A DNA stretch of 5,012 bases from Ruminococcus sp. GTDB lineage: Bacteria > Bacillota > Clostridia > Oscillospirales > Acutalibacteraceae. Position numbers and translations under genes: made by a program. The notes beneath the pieces are model-generated. The model had not been told where the DNA came from and made no database searches. It worked only from the letters and a program-made list of their open reading frames with translations. Shown here piece after piece: positions 1 to 5,012 of this stretch (the first letter of the stretch is position 1; the number at the start of each line of letters is the position of its first letter). The stretch lies in the NCBI GenBank assembly GCA_022510985.1, contig JAFLSL010000102.1:1-5012 (forward strand), in the 5' to 3' direction.

Positions 1-51
1 GGAAAATTCAGCTATTTTTTAGCATTTAATGCTTTAAAGGAAATGATTTAA
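1..51 (+). CDS. aroQ: 3-dehydroquinate dehydratase, type II (C-terminal end only)
   Basis: The window opens inside a gene. Frame 1 reads GKFSYFLAFNALKEMI and then TAA at 49-51. The pattern G-x-x-S/G-Y-x-L-A-x-x-A-L fits the C-terminal helix of type II dehydroquinases, small soluble enzymes that convert 3-dehydroquinate to 3-dehydroshikimate in the shikimate pathway. Context supports this: in Bacillus subtilis the order is aroQ (yqhS), yqhT (Xaa-Pro peptidase), efp, the same as here. Only 16 residues are visible and no catalytic residue is among them, so the call rests mainly on gene order. The stop codon touches the start of the next gene, so the two are surely co-transcribed. Confidence 0.6.
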   Translation, partial: GKFSYFLAFNALKEMI

Positions 52-1137
52 TTGTCTATTCAAAGTGATAGAGTAAATAAGTTAAAAAGAATAATAGAGG
101 ATAAATCACAGGCAGTTTTTATCACTAACGAAAAAAATGTTTATTATTTTTCAGGTGTTCAGAATTCTGAAGGTGTAATGCTTGTGACCTTAGACGAAAC
201 ATATCTTTTAGTTGATTTTAGATATATAGAAACTGCTAAAAAGAACTGCAAAGACTATAAGGTTATTGAATTTAAATCAGTGACTGAGGATGTTATAAGT
301 CTTTGTAAAAAACATTCTGTTGATACTCTATATCTTGAGGCTGAAAATATAACAGTCAGCAGATACAATTTTTATATTAAAAAGTTTAACGCTCAGGGAA
401 TTTCTTTAATTTCAAATGATTTATTAAGCAAAACTATTTCTAATTTAAGACTTATAAAGAGTGAAGAAGAAATTAAATTTATTGACGAGGCTCAAAAGAT
501 AACCGAAAAAGCCTATAATGAGGTTTTAAATTATATAAAGCCCGGCGAGAGTGAAAGGGCTATTTCAATAGAGCTTGAGTACCTTATGAAAAAGTTTGGA
601 GCTTCTAACGTAAGCTTTGACTTAATTACAATCACGGGTAAAAAAACCTCACTTCCTCACGGCGTGCCGAGTGACGATATAATTTCCGAGGGCGACTTTT
701 TTACGATGGATATAGGTTCACTCTATATGGGATACCACAGCGATATGACACGTACAGTTGCTGTGAAATCCTGCGATGATTATCAGCGTGAGATTTATAA
801 CATTGTTTTAAAAGCTCAATCTACTGCTTTGAACTCTGTGAAATCGGGGATAAAAGCCTCGAATATTGATAAAATTGCAAGAGATATTATAGAAAAAGCA
901 GGCTACGGTAAAAATTTCGGTCATTCAACAGGTCACGGAGTCGGGCTTGACATTCACGAATTGCCGTTTGTAAGCACTAAGAGTGAGTGCATTTTATCCG
1001 AGAATATGGTAATCACTGTTGAGCCGGGAATTTACCTTGAGAATAAATTCGGAGTTAGAATTGAGGATATGGTTCTTGTTAAAGAAAATGGATTTAAGAA
1101 TTTCGCAACACTTAGCAAAGAACTAATTATCGTATAA
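52..1137 (+). CDS. pepP: Xaa-Pro aminopeptidase, M24 family metallopeptidase
   Basis: This cytoplasmic metallopeptidase removes the N-terminal residue from peptides whose second residue is proline. Residues 1-130 form the creatinase-like N-terminal domain and about 135-361 the pita-bread catalytic domain. All five dinuclear metal ligands of the family are visible: D220 (TMDIG), D231 (HSDMTRT), H295 (GHSTGHGVGLDIHE), E324 (VEPG) and E338 (VRIED). The supporting histidines H203 and H302 are also present. At 361 aa it has the usual length of the short YqhT/YpdF-type enzymes, shorter than E. coli PepP. The start is TTG at 52, directly after the aroQ stop in the same frame, preceded by AAAGGA (36-41). 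The next in-frame Met is residue 43, inside the conserved N-terminal domain, so TTG is preferred. The gene looks intact and active. The family is certain; the exact symbol (pepP, ypdF, yqhT) is less so. Confidence 0.93.
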   Translation: MSIQSDRVNKLKRIIEDKSQAVFITNEKNVYYFSGVQNSEGVMLVTLDETYLLVDFRYIETAKKNCKDYKVIEFKSVTEDVISLCKKHSVDTLYLEAENITVSRYNFYIKKFNAQGISLISNDLLSKTISNLRLIKSEEEIKFIDEAQKITEKAYNEVLNYIKPGESERAISIELEYLMKKFGASNVSFDLITITGKKTSLPHGVPSDDIISEGDFFTMDIGSLYMGYHSDMTRTVAVKSCDDYQREIYNIVLKAQSTALNSVKSGIKASNIDKIARDIIEKAGYGKNFGHSTGHGVGLDIHELPFVSTKSECILSENMVITVEPGIYLENKFGVRIEDMVLVKENGFKNFATLSKELIIV

Positions 1138-1140
1138 TAC

Positions 1141-1169
1141 TTGCAATTTTTGGGCGATTTATGTATAAT
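1141..1169 (+). promoter_or_regulatory. sigma-A-type promoter of efp
   Basis: TTGCAA at 1141-1146 is separated by exactly 17 bp from a perfect TATAAT at 1164-1169. This predicts a transcript start near 1176 and a 5' leader of roughly 38 nt before the efp ATG. The promoter begins 4 bp after the pepP stop and no terminator precedes it, so efp probably has both read-through and its own transcription, as expected for a highly expressed translation factor. The -10 sits in the palindrome GTATAATATAC (1163-1173). Called from sequence match only. Confidence 0.72.
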
Positions 1170-1200
1170 ATACGTTGTTAATACTTTTTATGAAAATATT

Positions 1201-1206
1201 AGGAGG
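1201..1206 (+). promoter_or_regulatory. ribosome binding site that fixes the efp start
   Basis: A perfect AGGAGG lies 7 nt before the ATG at 1214. The reading frame stays open to an earlier ATG at 1175, which would add 13 residues, but that ATG has no Shine-Dalgarno sequence, lies at the predicted transcription start, and would put AGGAGG inside the coding region. Confidence 0.9.
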
Positions 1207-1213
1207 TATAATT

Positions 1214-1771
1214 ATGATTTCTGCAGGAGATTTCAGAAACGGTGTTACATTTGAAATGGATGGACAGGTTGTTTCTATCATTGAATTCCAGCATGTTAAA
1301 CCGGGTAAAGGTGCTGCGTTCGTAAGAACAAAGATTAGAAATGTTATTACCGGTTCTGTTGTTGAAAAGACTTTCAACCCTAACGATAAGTATCCGAAGG
1401 CTTTTGTTGACCGTAAAGATATGGAGTACAGCTATAACGACGGCGAGCTTTATTACTTTATGGATACAGAAACTTGGGAGCAGCTCCCGATTAACGCGTC
1501 TGTTCTCGGAGATAACTTCAAGTTTGTAAAAGAGAATATGATTTGCAAAATTCTTTCTTACAAGGGAAATGTTTTCGGTGTTGAACCGCCTAACTTTGTT
1601 GAACTCACAGTTACAAAGACTGACCCCGGTTTTGCAGGAAATACAGCAACAAATGCTACAAAGCCTGCTACTGTTGAGACCGGTGCTGAGGTTAAGGTTC
1701 CTCTCTTTATCAACGAGGGCGAGGTTATCCAGATTGATACACGTACAGGCGATTATCTCGGAAGAGCATAA
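1214..1771 (+). CDS. efp: Elongation factor P
   Basis: EF-P binds ribosomes stalled on consecutive prolines, between the P and E sites, and stimulates peptide bond formation. From ATG 1214 the protein is 185 aa, the standard length for bacterial EF-P. Domain I (about 1-63) is KOW-like and carries [17 protein letters not shown]. The loop-tip lysine is K32, the position that carries a 5-aminopentanol group in B. subtilis and corresponds to K34 of E. coli. Domain II (about 65-127) has the OB fold. Domain III (about 128-185) has the family signature around [13 protein letters not shown], followed by [19 protein letters not shown]. The tip is PGKG, as in Firmicutes, and no modification enzyme is encoded in this window. 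The gene has its own promoter and is followed after 9 bp by the CD1247-type gene. Its codons are richer in G/C at the third position than those of neighbouring pepP and yunB, consistent with high expression. Confidence 0.98.
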   Translation: MISAGDFRNGVTFEMDGQVVSIIEFQHVKPGKGAAFVRTKIRNVITGSVVEKTFNPNDKYPKAFVDRKDMEYSYNDGELYYFMDTETWEQLPINASVLGDNFKFVKENMICKILSYKGNVFGVEPPNFVELTVTKTDPGFAGNTATNATKPATVETGAEVKVPLFINEGEVIQIDTRTGDYLGRA

Positions 1772-1780
1772 GGAGAAATT

Positions 1781-2203
1781 ATGTCTATAAAAGATAGTAT
1801 GGGTATCAGTGAGAGAGCAGCTTATCTTAAAGGTTTATCCGAAGGTTTAGAGCTTGATACCTCTAAGCCCGAGGGAAAGCTGATTGAAGCAATGCTTGAT
1901 ATAATCTTCGACATGTCTGAAGAAATTTCAGCCTTAGATGAAGAAGTTCAGCTTTTATCCGAACAGAATGACGAGCTTTCCGAAATTCTCGACGAAATCG
2001 GCTACGACGATTATGACGATGATTACGATTTCGAGGATGATGATAATCCTGAATACGAGGTAAAGTGTCCTGATTGCGGTGCTGAAATCGTAGTTGATGA
2101 GGATACTTTGCTTGAAGGTGAAATTAACTGTCCTAATTGCGGCGGAGAGCTTGAATTTGATTTTTCGGACTTATTCGCTGATGAAGATTTAGACGAAGAA
2201 TAA
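1781..2203 (+). CDS. CD1247 N-terminal domain-containing acidic zinc-ribbon protein
   Basis: A 140-residue protein of unknown function. The N-terminal part (about 8-72: ERAAYLKGLSEGLELD, then an amphipathic helix) resembles the CD1247 N-terminal domain found in many Clostridia, often next to efp. A likely coiled coil (about 40-72) is followed by an Asp/Tyr-rich linker (75-88). A zinc ribbon follows, with C96-P-D-C99 and C117-P-N-C120, then an acidic tail. By my count 49 of 140 residues are Asp or Glu against 6 Lys or Arg. It has no signal peptide or membrane segment, so it should be cytoplasmic. ATG 1781 follows AGGAG (1771-1775) at 5 nt, and the ribosome binding site overlaps the efp stop, pointing to co-transcription with efp and translational coupling. 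A terminator follows. Homologues are sometimes labelled AraC-family regulators, but there is no helix-turn-helix domain here and I would not carry that name over. Confidence 0.85.
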   Translation: MSIKDSMGISERAAYLKGLSEGLELDTSKPEGKLIEAMLDIIFDMSEEISALDEEVQLLSEQNDELSEILDEIGYDDYDDDYDFEDDDNPEYEVKCPDCGAEIVVDEDTLLEGEINCPNCGGELEFDFSDLFADEDLDEE

Positions 2204-2207
2204 TATA

Positions 2208-2236
2208 TTGTAACAACATAACACCTCTCGTATAGA
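2208..2236 (+). promoter_or_regulatory. possible promoter of yunB overlapping the terminator
   Basis: TTGTAA (2208-2213), 17 bp, TATAGA (2231-2236). Each hexamer matches 4 of 6 sigma-A consensus positions with ideal spacing, and the same TATTGTAA -35 context recurs in the stronger miaB promoter. A start near 2243 would omit the 5' arm of the terminator, leaving the yunB ribosome binding site unpaired. B. subtilis yunB is a sigma-E gene, but I found no convincing sigma-E promoter here. This is a weak candidate. Confidence 0.3.
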
Positions 2237-2255
2237 ATAACGAGGGGTGTTTTTT
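2221..2255 (+). terminator. intrinsic terminator after the efp / zinc-ribbon genes
   Basis: ACACCTCTCG (2221-2230) pairs with CGAGGGGTGT (2241-2250): 10 base pairs, one of them a G-U pair, optionally extended by one T-A pair, with an 8-10 nt loop. A run of six T (2250-2255) follows. It lies 17 bp after the stop of the zinc-ribbon gene. Its 3' arm and T-run are also the translation start region of yunB. Confidence 0.9.
2242..2249 (+). promoter_or_regulatory. ribosome binding site of yunB inside the terminator stem
   Basis: GAGGGGTG resembles the GGAGGTG core and lies 4 nt before TTG 2254. No other Shine-Dalgarno-like sequence is available, and an in-frame TAG at 2233-2235 rules out any start further upstream. 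In a read-through transcript this element would be base-paired in the terminator hairpin. Confidence 0.5.
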
Positions 2256-2895
2256 GCTATATAAAAAAAATAAATCAAGACTACATAAATTTATAAGACG
2301 TTTTTTAATAATCTTTATTGTTACATCAATCATTTTAACTGTATTATTTGAAATGCAGGCTATTCCGTTTACTTCAAAATGTGTAAGGAAACAATCAAAA
2401 ACAGTTTCAACAAAGATAATCGGGAATGCTGTTGTTGAGGTTTTAGAGGAATTAGATTTTAGCTACGATGATTTAGCAAATATTAATTACTCTGATAGCG
2501 GACAAGTAAATTCAATTTCGGCTAATTCAATAAATATAAATCGAGTGAAATCAAAGGTTGTAGAGAAAATTCAAAGCGAATTAGATAAGAACAAGCTCTA
2601 TAAATTCACATTACCTTTGGGTGCGTTTACAAATTTAACTATGATAAGTACATTCGGACCTGAAGTAGAAATTAATTTTACGCTGACAGGTTCTGTTAAC
2701 TGTAAGATTAAAAGCTCTTTTGAAAGCTCGGGTGTAAATCAAACCATTCATCATATTAATCTTGTTGTGAAAACCGATATTATAACAATCAGTCCCGAAT
2801 ATAGAAAACAAAACACATTTAAAACAGATTATGAAATCGCCCAAACAGTTATTGTAGGCTCGGTGCCTTCAATGTATGCGGATGTTGCAAAATAA
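2254..2895 (+). CDS. yunB: Sporulation protein YunB
   Basis: YunB is a membrane-anchored protein made in the mother cell during sporulation in B. subtilis (sigma-E regulon); its biochemical activity is not known. This copy has 213 residues, somewhat shorter than the B. subtilis protein of about 250. A short basic N-terminus (KKNKSRLHKFIRR) precedes one membrane segment at about 17-33, giving a single-pass protein with most of the chain outside the cytoplasm. Family-typical stretches are the YKFTLPLGAFTN region (116-127), FGPEVEINFTLTG (134-146), the conserved SGVNQTIHHINLVV region (159-172) and the C-terminal IVGSVPSMYADV. The start is TTG 2254: the next in-frame Met is residue 34, which would delete the membrane segment. 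It stands alone, with a terminator in front and an inverted repeat behind, consistent with separate regulation. The family call is firm; the start is probable. Confidence 0.88.
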   Translation: MLYKKNKSRLHKFIRRFLIIFIVTSIILTVLFEMQAIPFTSKCVRKQSKTVSTKIIGNAVVEVLEELDFSYDDLANINYSDSGQVNSISANSININRVKSKVVEKIQSELDKNKLYKFTLPLGAFTNLTMISTFGPEVEINFTLTGSVNCKIKSSFESSGVNQTIHHINLVVKTDIITISPEYRKQNTFKTDYEIAQTVIVGSVPSMYADVAK

Positions 2896-2912
2896 ATAAG
2901 AATTACACAAAA

Positions 2913-2939
2913 TATAGTAATTATAGCAATTTATAGCAC
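2913..2939 (+). repeat. three tandem TATAGYA(A/C) repeats upstream of miaB
   Basis: TATAGTAA (2913-2920), TATAGCAA (2922-2929) and TATAGCAC (2932-2939) repeat at 9 and 10 bp. A fourth copy lies inverted at 2967-2974 (GTGCTATA), overlapping the miaB -10. The spacing is close to one helical turn and the copies lie upstream of the -35, an arrangement that would suit a binding protein. AT-rich slippage is an equally simple explanation. Confidence 0.45.
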
Positions 2940-2979
2940 AAAATCTATTGTAATATAATGGGTTTTGTGCTATAATTTT
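2931..2979 (+). terminator. long inverted repeat: weak terminator of yunB and/or promoter hairpin
   Basis: 2931-2945 pairs with 2961-2975 over 15 base pairs, one of them G-U. The 15-nt loop (2946-2960) can itself pair almost continuously (T-G, A-T, T-A, T-A, G-T, T-A), so the hairpin could extend to about 21 pairs. Only four T (2976-2979) follow, then ATGG, so as a terminator for yunB it is modest. The same bases contain the miaB promoter, so its main role may be in DNA rather than RNA. Confidence 0.5.
2948..2976 (+). promoter_or_regulatory. extended -10 promoter of the miaB operon
   Basis: TTGTAA (2948-2953), 17 bp, TATAAT (2971-2976), with TGC directly before the -10 to give the extended form TGnTATAAT. 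The predicted transcript start is near 2983, which leaves a very short leader: about 14 nt to TTG 2997 or about 29 nt to TTG 3012. The -35 sits at the apex and the -10 on the right arm of the inverted repeat at 2931-2975. Confidence 0.72.
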
Positions 2980-2996
2980 ATGGATATTAGATTAGA

Positions 2997-4427
2997 TTGG
3001 GGCAATTTGTCTTGGCTGAAAAATATGGTACATTATCTGATTTTAAAGTTTCGCAGAGTGAGTACCTTGATCTTATATTTGAAATAATGGAAACCCGCAA
3101 GCGTTCATCTAAACCAATAGCTTATATTCACACCTACGGTTGTCAACAAAATGTAGCTGACGGAGAACGTATAAAGGGTATGCTTGAAAAGGCCGGATTT
3201 GAGTTTGAGGATAAACCTGATAATGCTGACTTTATTCTTTTTAACACCTGTGCAGTCAGAGAACACGCGGAGGATAGAGTTTTCGGAAATGTCGGAGCAC
3301 TAAAGAATTTAAAGCGTAAATATCCTAATACTCTTATTGCACTTTGCGGTTGTATGATGGAGCAAAAGCATATTGCAGACAGAATGTATAAGAGCTTTCC
3401 GTATGTTGGTCTTGTATTCGGAACGCACGCTTTGCATATGTTTCCGCAACTTTTATATCAGGCACTTTCAAGCGGTAAACGTGTTTATGTAAGAGATAAT
3501 GACGACGACTATGTTCACGAAGGAATCCCGATAAGACGTGACGGAGATTTTAAAGGTTGGCTTCCGATTATGTACGGATGCAATAATTTTTGTACATACT
3601 GTATTGTGCCTCATGTAAGGGGACGTGAAAGAAGCAGAGAGAAGGATATTATCCTTAATGAAGCCCGAGAAATGATAAAGCTTGGATATAAGGACATTAC
3701 TTTACTCGGACAAAATGTTAATTCCTACGGTAAAAATCTTAAAAACAGTCTGAGCTTTTCTGAGCTTATTTCAGAAATTGATAATATTGAGGGTGACTAT
3801 TGGCTTAGATTTATGACCTCACATCCAAAAGATTGCACAAAAGAGCTTATCGATACAATAGCAAATTCAAAGCATATAAGTACCCATTTGCATCTTCCGT
3901 TTCAGTCAGGCTCAAGCAGAATTTTAAAGCTAATGAATCGCCACTACGACAGAGAAAAGTATCTCGATATTGTAAACTACGCTAAAAGCAAAATACCCAA
4001 CGTATCGCTTACAAGTGACGTTATTGTGGGTTTCCCGGGCGAGACCTACGAAGATTTTAAAGAAACATTATCACTCATAAAAGAGGTTGAATTTACCTCT
4101 CTCTTTACTTTCATTTACTCGCCTCGTGTCGGCACTCCTGCTGCAGAAATGGATGACCCGATTTCGGCAAAGGAAAAGTCGAAGTGGTTTAGAGAGCTTT
4201 TAGATGTGCAAGAGGAAATTGCGTCAAAACGCTGTAAATCTATGATTGGAACAACTCAAAAGGTTTTAATTGAAAACGAAAAAGGAAAAGACGGCATATT
4301 AAACGCACGTACTTCGGGGAATATTATAGTTGAAACCAAAGCACCGAAAGAGCTTATCGGTACATTTCAAAATGTCGAAGTAACTGAGGCCGGCAATTGG
4401 ATTTTAAAAGGTAATTTAATTAAATAA
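2997..4427 (+). CDS. miaB: tRNA-2-methylthio-N6-dimethylallyladenosine synthase
   Basis: MiaB is a radical SAM methylthiotransferase that adds a methylthio group to i6A37 of tRNAs reading UNN codons. Domain order: an N-terminal helical extension (1-40); the UPF0004 domain (about 41-155), with auxiliary cluster cysteines C49 (TYGCQQN), C85 (NTCAVRE) and C119 (CGCM); the radical SAM domain (about 180-410), with C195-x3-C199-x2-C202 and GFPGET (345-350); and a C-terminal TRAM RNA-binding domain (about 413-476). All six cluster cysteines are present. At 476 aa it has a normal length. The start is uncertain: TTG 2997 has only a weak GGA 12 nt upstream; TTG 3012, preceded by GGGG, would give 471 aa; the first in-frame ATG (residue 31) has no ribosome binding site. 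It is first in an operon with the YlbF-family gene 10 bp downstream, then mutS. Confidence 0.96.
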   Translation: MGQFVLAEKYGTLSDFKVSQSEYLDLIFEIMETRKRSSKPIAYIHTYGCQQNVADGERIKGMLEKAGFEFEDKPDNADFILFNTCAVREHAEDRVFGNVGALKNLKRKYPNTLIALCGCMMEQKHIADRMYKSFPYVGLVFGTHALHMFPQLLYQALSSGKRVYVRDNDDDYVHEGIPIRRDGDFKGWLPIMYGCNNFCTYCIVPHVRGRERSREKDIILNEAREMIKLGYKDITLLGQNVNSYGKNLKNSLSFSELISEIDNIEGDYWLRFMTSHPKDCTKELIDTIANSKHISTHLHLPFQSGSSRILKLMNRHYDREKYLDIVNYAKSKIPNVSLTSDVIVGFPGETYEDFKETLSLIKEVEFTSLFTFIYSPRVGTPAAEMDDPISAKEKSKWFRELLDVQEEIASKRCKSMIGTTQKVLIENEKGKDGILNARTSGNIIVETKAPKELIGTFQNVEVTEAGNWILKGNLIK

Positions 4428-4437
4428 GGAGAAAACT

Positions 4438-4842
4438 ATGGATATCATTGAGAAAACAAGAGAACTCGGAAAGCTTCTCCAGCAGGAGGAATCGTATATT
4501 AAAAAGCAAAATGCTGAAAAAAAAGCAGACGAAGATGTAGAGCTTCAGAAATTAATCAAAGAGTTTAATTTAAAAAGACTTTCTATAAATGTCGAAACTC
4601 AAAAGGTTGAGAAAGACGGAGAGAAGATTGCTGAGCTTAATAAAGAAATGCAGAAAGTTTATGCTGATATTATGGCTAACGAGAATATGAAAGCATATAA
4701 CGATGCTAAACAGGATTTTGACCAACTTTCAAGCAGAGTTATGACAATTCTCCAAAACTGCATTGCAGGTGAGGATCCTGAAACTACCGACTTCTCAAGC
4801 TCATGTGCAGGTAGTTGCTCAACCTGTGGCGGCTGCGGCTGA
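4438..4842 (+). CDS. YlbF/YmcA family protein with cysteine-rich tail
   Basis: A 134-residue, mostly helical protein of the Com_YlbF family. Residues 1-107 form charged amphipathic helices with likely coiled-coil character and end in the family-like NENMKAYNDAKQDFDQL (81-97). A short linker leads to a tail with C123-x3-C127-x2-C130-x2-C133, and there is a further C108. In B. subtilis, YlbF (RicF), YmcA (RicA) and YaaT (RicT) form a complex that binds two [4Fe-4S] clusters and affects RNase Y-dependent mRNA maturation, competence and sporulation. The location between miaB and mutS matches ymcA, but the tail resembles that of YlbF, so I assign the family and not a single orthologue. ATG 4438 follows AAGGAG (4426-4431), which overlaps the miaB stop, indicating coupling. 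There is no membrane segment. Metal or cluster binding is an inference from the cysteines. Confidence 0.88.
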   Translation: MDIIEKTRELGKLLQQEESYIKKQNAEKKADEDVELQKLIKEFNLKRLSINVETQKVEKDGEKIAELNKEMQKVYADIMANENMKAYNDAKQDFDQLSSRVMTILQNCIAGEDPETTDFSSSCAGSCSTCGGCG

Positions 4843-4873
4843 TAATTTAAAAATGTAGGAAAGGAGTGGGTTT

Positions 4874-5012
4874 ATGGAAAAACTGTCGCCTATGATGCAA
4901 CAGTATCTTAAAATAAAAGAAGAAAACAAAGATAGTATTCTGTTTTTCAGACTCGGGGATTTCTACGAGATGTTCTTTGAGGACGCTAAACTTGCATCTA
5001 AGGAGCTTGAAC
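4874..5012 (+). CDS. mutS: DNA mismatch repair protein MutS (N-terminal part, cut by window end)
   Basis: MutS recognises mismatches and small loops in DNA and recruits MutL. Only 46 codons are present. They cover the start of the mismatch-recognition domain: [17 protein letters not shown], then [15 protein letters not shown]. The F30-Y31-E32 triplet is the Phe-x-Glu motif that wedges into the mismatch, which distinguishes true MutS from MutS2-type relatives lacking it. ATG 4874 follows AAGGAG (4861-4866) at 7 nt. The gene starts 31 bp after the YlbF-family gene with no terminator between, so it is probably part of the miaB operon. In related genomes mutL usually follows. The reading frame continues past the end of the window. 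Confidence 0.97.
   Translation, partial: MEKLSPMMQQYLKIKEENKDSILFFRLGDFYEMFFEDAKLASKELE

Noticed and set aside
1175..1213. Possible 13-residue N-terminal extension of EF-P from an earlier in-frame ATG at 1175.
   Set aside because: No ribosome binding site, sits at the predicted transcription start, contains the perfect AGGAGG that serves ATG 1214, and would lengthen a protein whose family length is 185 aa.
1159..1377. Open frame of 72 codons on the minus strand.
   Set aside because: Lies opposite the efp promoter and start of efp, with no recognisable protein family; an antisense shadow.
1341..1790. Two plus-strand open frames (1341-1529 and 1569-1790) inside efp.
   Set aside because: They are alternate frames of the efp coding sequence, Leu/Arg-rich in the way frame-shifted reads are, and have no ribosome binding site.
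2004..2045. Repetitive GAYGAT-like stretch in the zinc-ribbon gene, considered as a DNA repeat.
   Set aside because: It encodes the Asp/Tyr-rich linker with irregular codons; the repetition is explained by amino acid composition.
2195..2226. Possible sigma-E promoter for yunB (CATAACAC near 2217 as the -10).
   Set aside because: The only ATATT-like -35 candidate (2204-2209) is about 7 bp away, far too close for sigma-E spacing.
2133..2333. Open frame of 66 codons on the minus strand across the terminator region.
   Set aside because: It reads through the terminator and overlaps two well-supported plus-strand genes; composition is that of an antisense shadow.
2635..2844. Open frame of 69 codons on the minus strand within yunB.
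   Set aside because: Fully inside a recognised gene, no ribosome binding site or family resemblance.
4843..4873. Possible place for a cotE gene or a terminator between the YlbF-family gene and mutS, as in B. subtilis.
   Set aside because: The gap is only 31 bp with no hairpin and contains just the mutS ribosome binding site; cotE is absent here.

Overview
The window looks like an ordinary chromosomal housekeeping region from an endospore-forming, low-GC Firmicute of class Clostridia, most likely in the Ruminococcus/Oscillospiraceae neighbourhood. The supports are AT-rich DNA, strong AGGAGG-type ribosome binding sites, three probable TTG starts, a YunB-type sporulation protein, a CD1247-N-terminal-domain zinc-ribbon protein directly after efp, and gene orders that match Bacillus/Clostridium chromosomes (aroQ-pepP-efp and miaB-ylbF/ymcA-mutS). 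Every gene is on the + strand. No mobile element, CRISPR array, tRNA or rRNA is visible, and no gap without a gene exceeds about 100 bases.

Left cluster (1-2255): the last 16 codons of a probable type II 3-dehydroquinate dehydratase (aroQ) run without a gap into an M24 Xaa-Pro aminopeptidase that starts at TTG. Elongation factor P follows, with its own good sigma-A-like promoter (TTGCAA, 17 bp, TATAAT) and a perfect AGGAGG. Nine bases later comes a strongly acidic CD1247-type protein with a four-cysteine zinc ribbon. The cluster ends at a strong intrinsic terminator (2221-2255).

Middle (2254-2979): a YunB-like sporulation membrane protein whose only plausible start is a TTG inside the T-tract of that terminator. 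The GAGGGGTG of the terminator's 3' arm is the only Shine-Dalgarno-like sequence for it. Behind yunB is a long inverted repeat with nearby TATAG repeats. It carries an extended -10 promoter for the next operon and may also be a weak terminator for yunB.

Right cluster (2997-5012): the tRNA methylthiotransferase miaB, a YlbF/YmcA-family protein with a cysteine-rich C-terminal tail, and the first 46 codons of mutS. The genes are tightly spaced and the last two have good ribosome binding sites, so this looks like one operon. In Bacillus subtilis the same place is ymcB(miaB)-ymcA-cotE-mutS; here no cotE lies between.

Functional themes are translation at proline and tRNA modification (efp, miaB), Xaa-Pro peptide turnover, sporulation (yunB), a possible Fe-S-binding RNA-processing/development regulator (YlbF family), and mismatch repair (mutS). 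I do not see a new multi-gene system. The points most worth following are the terminator/ribosome-binding-site overlap before yunB, the repeat-rich miaB promoter, and the RicF-like cysteine tail on the protein at the ymcA position.
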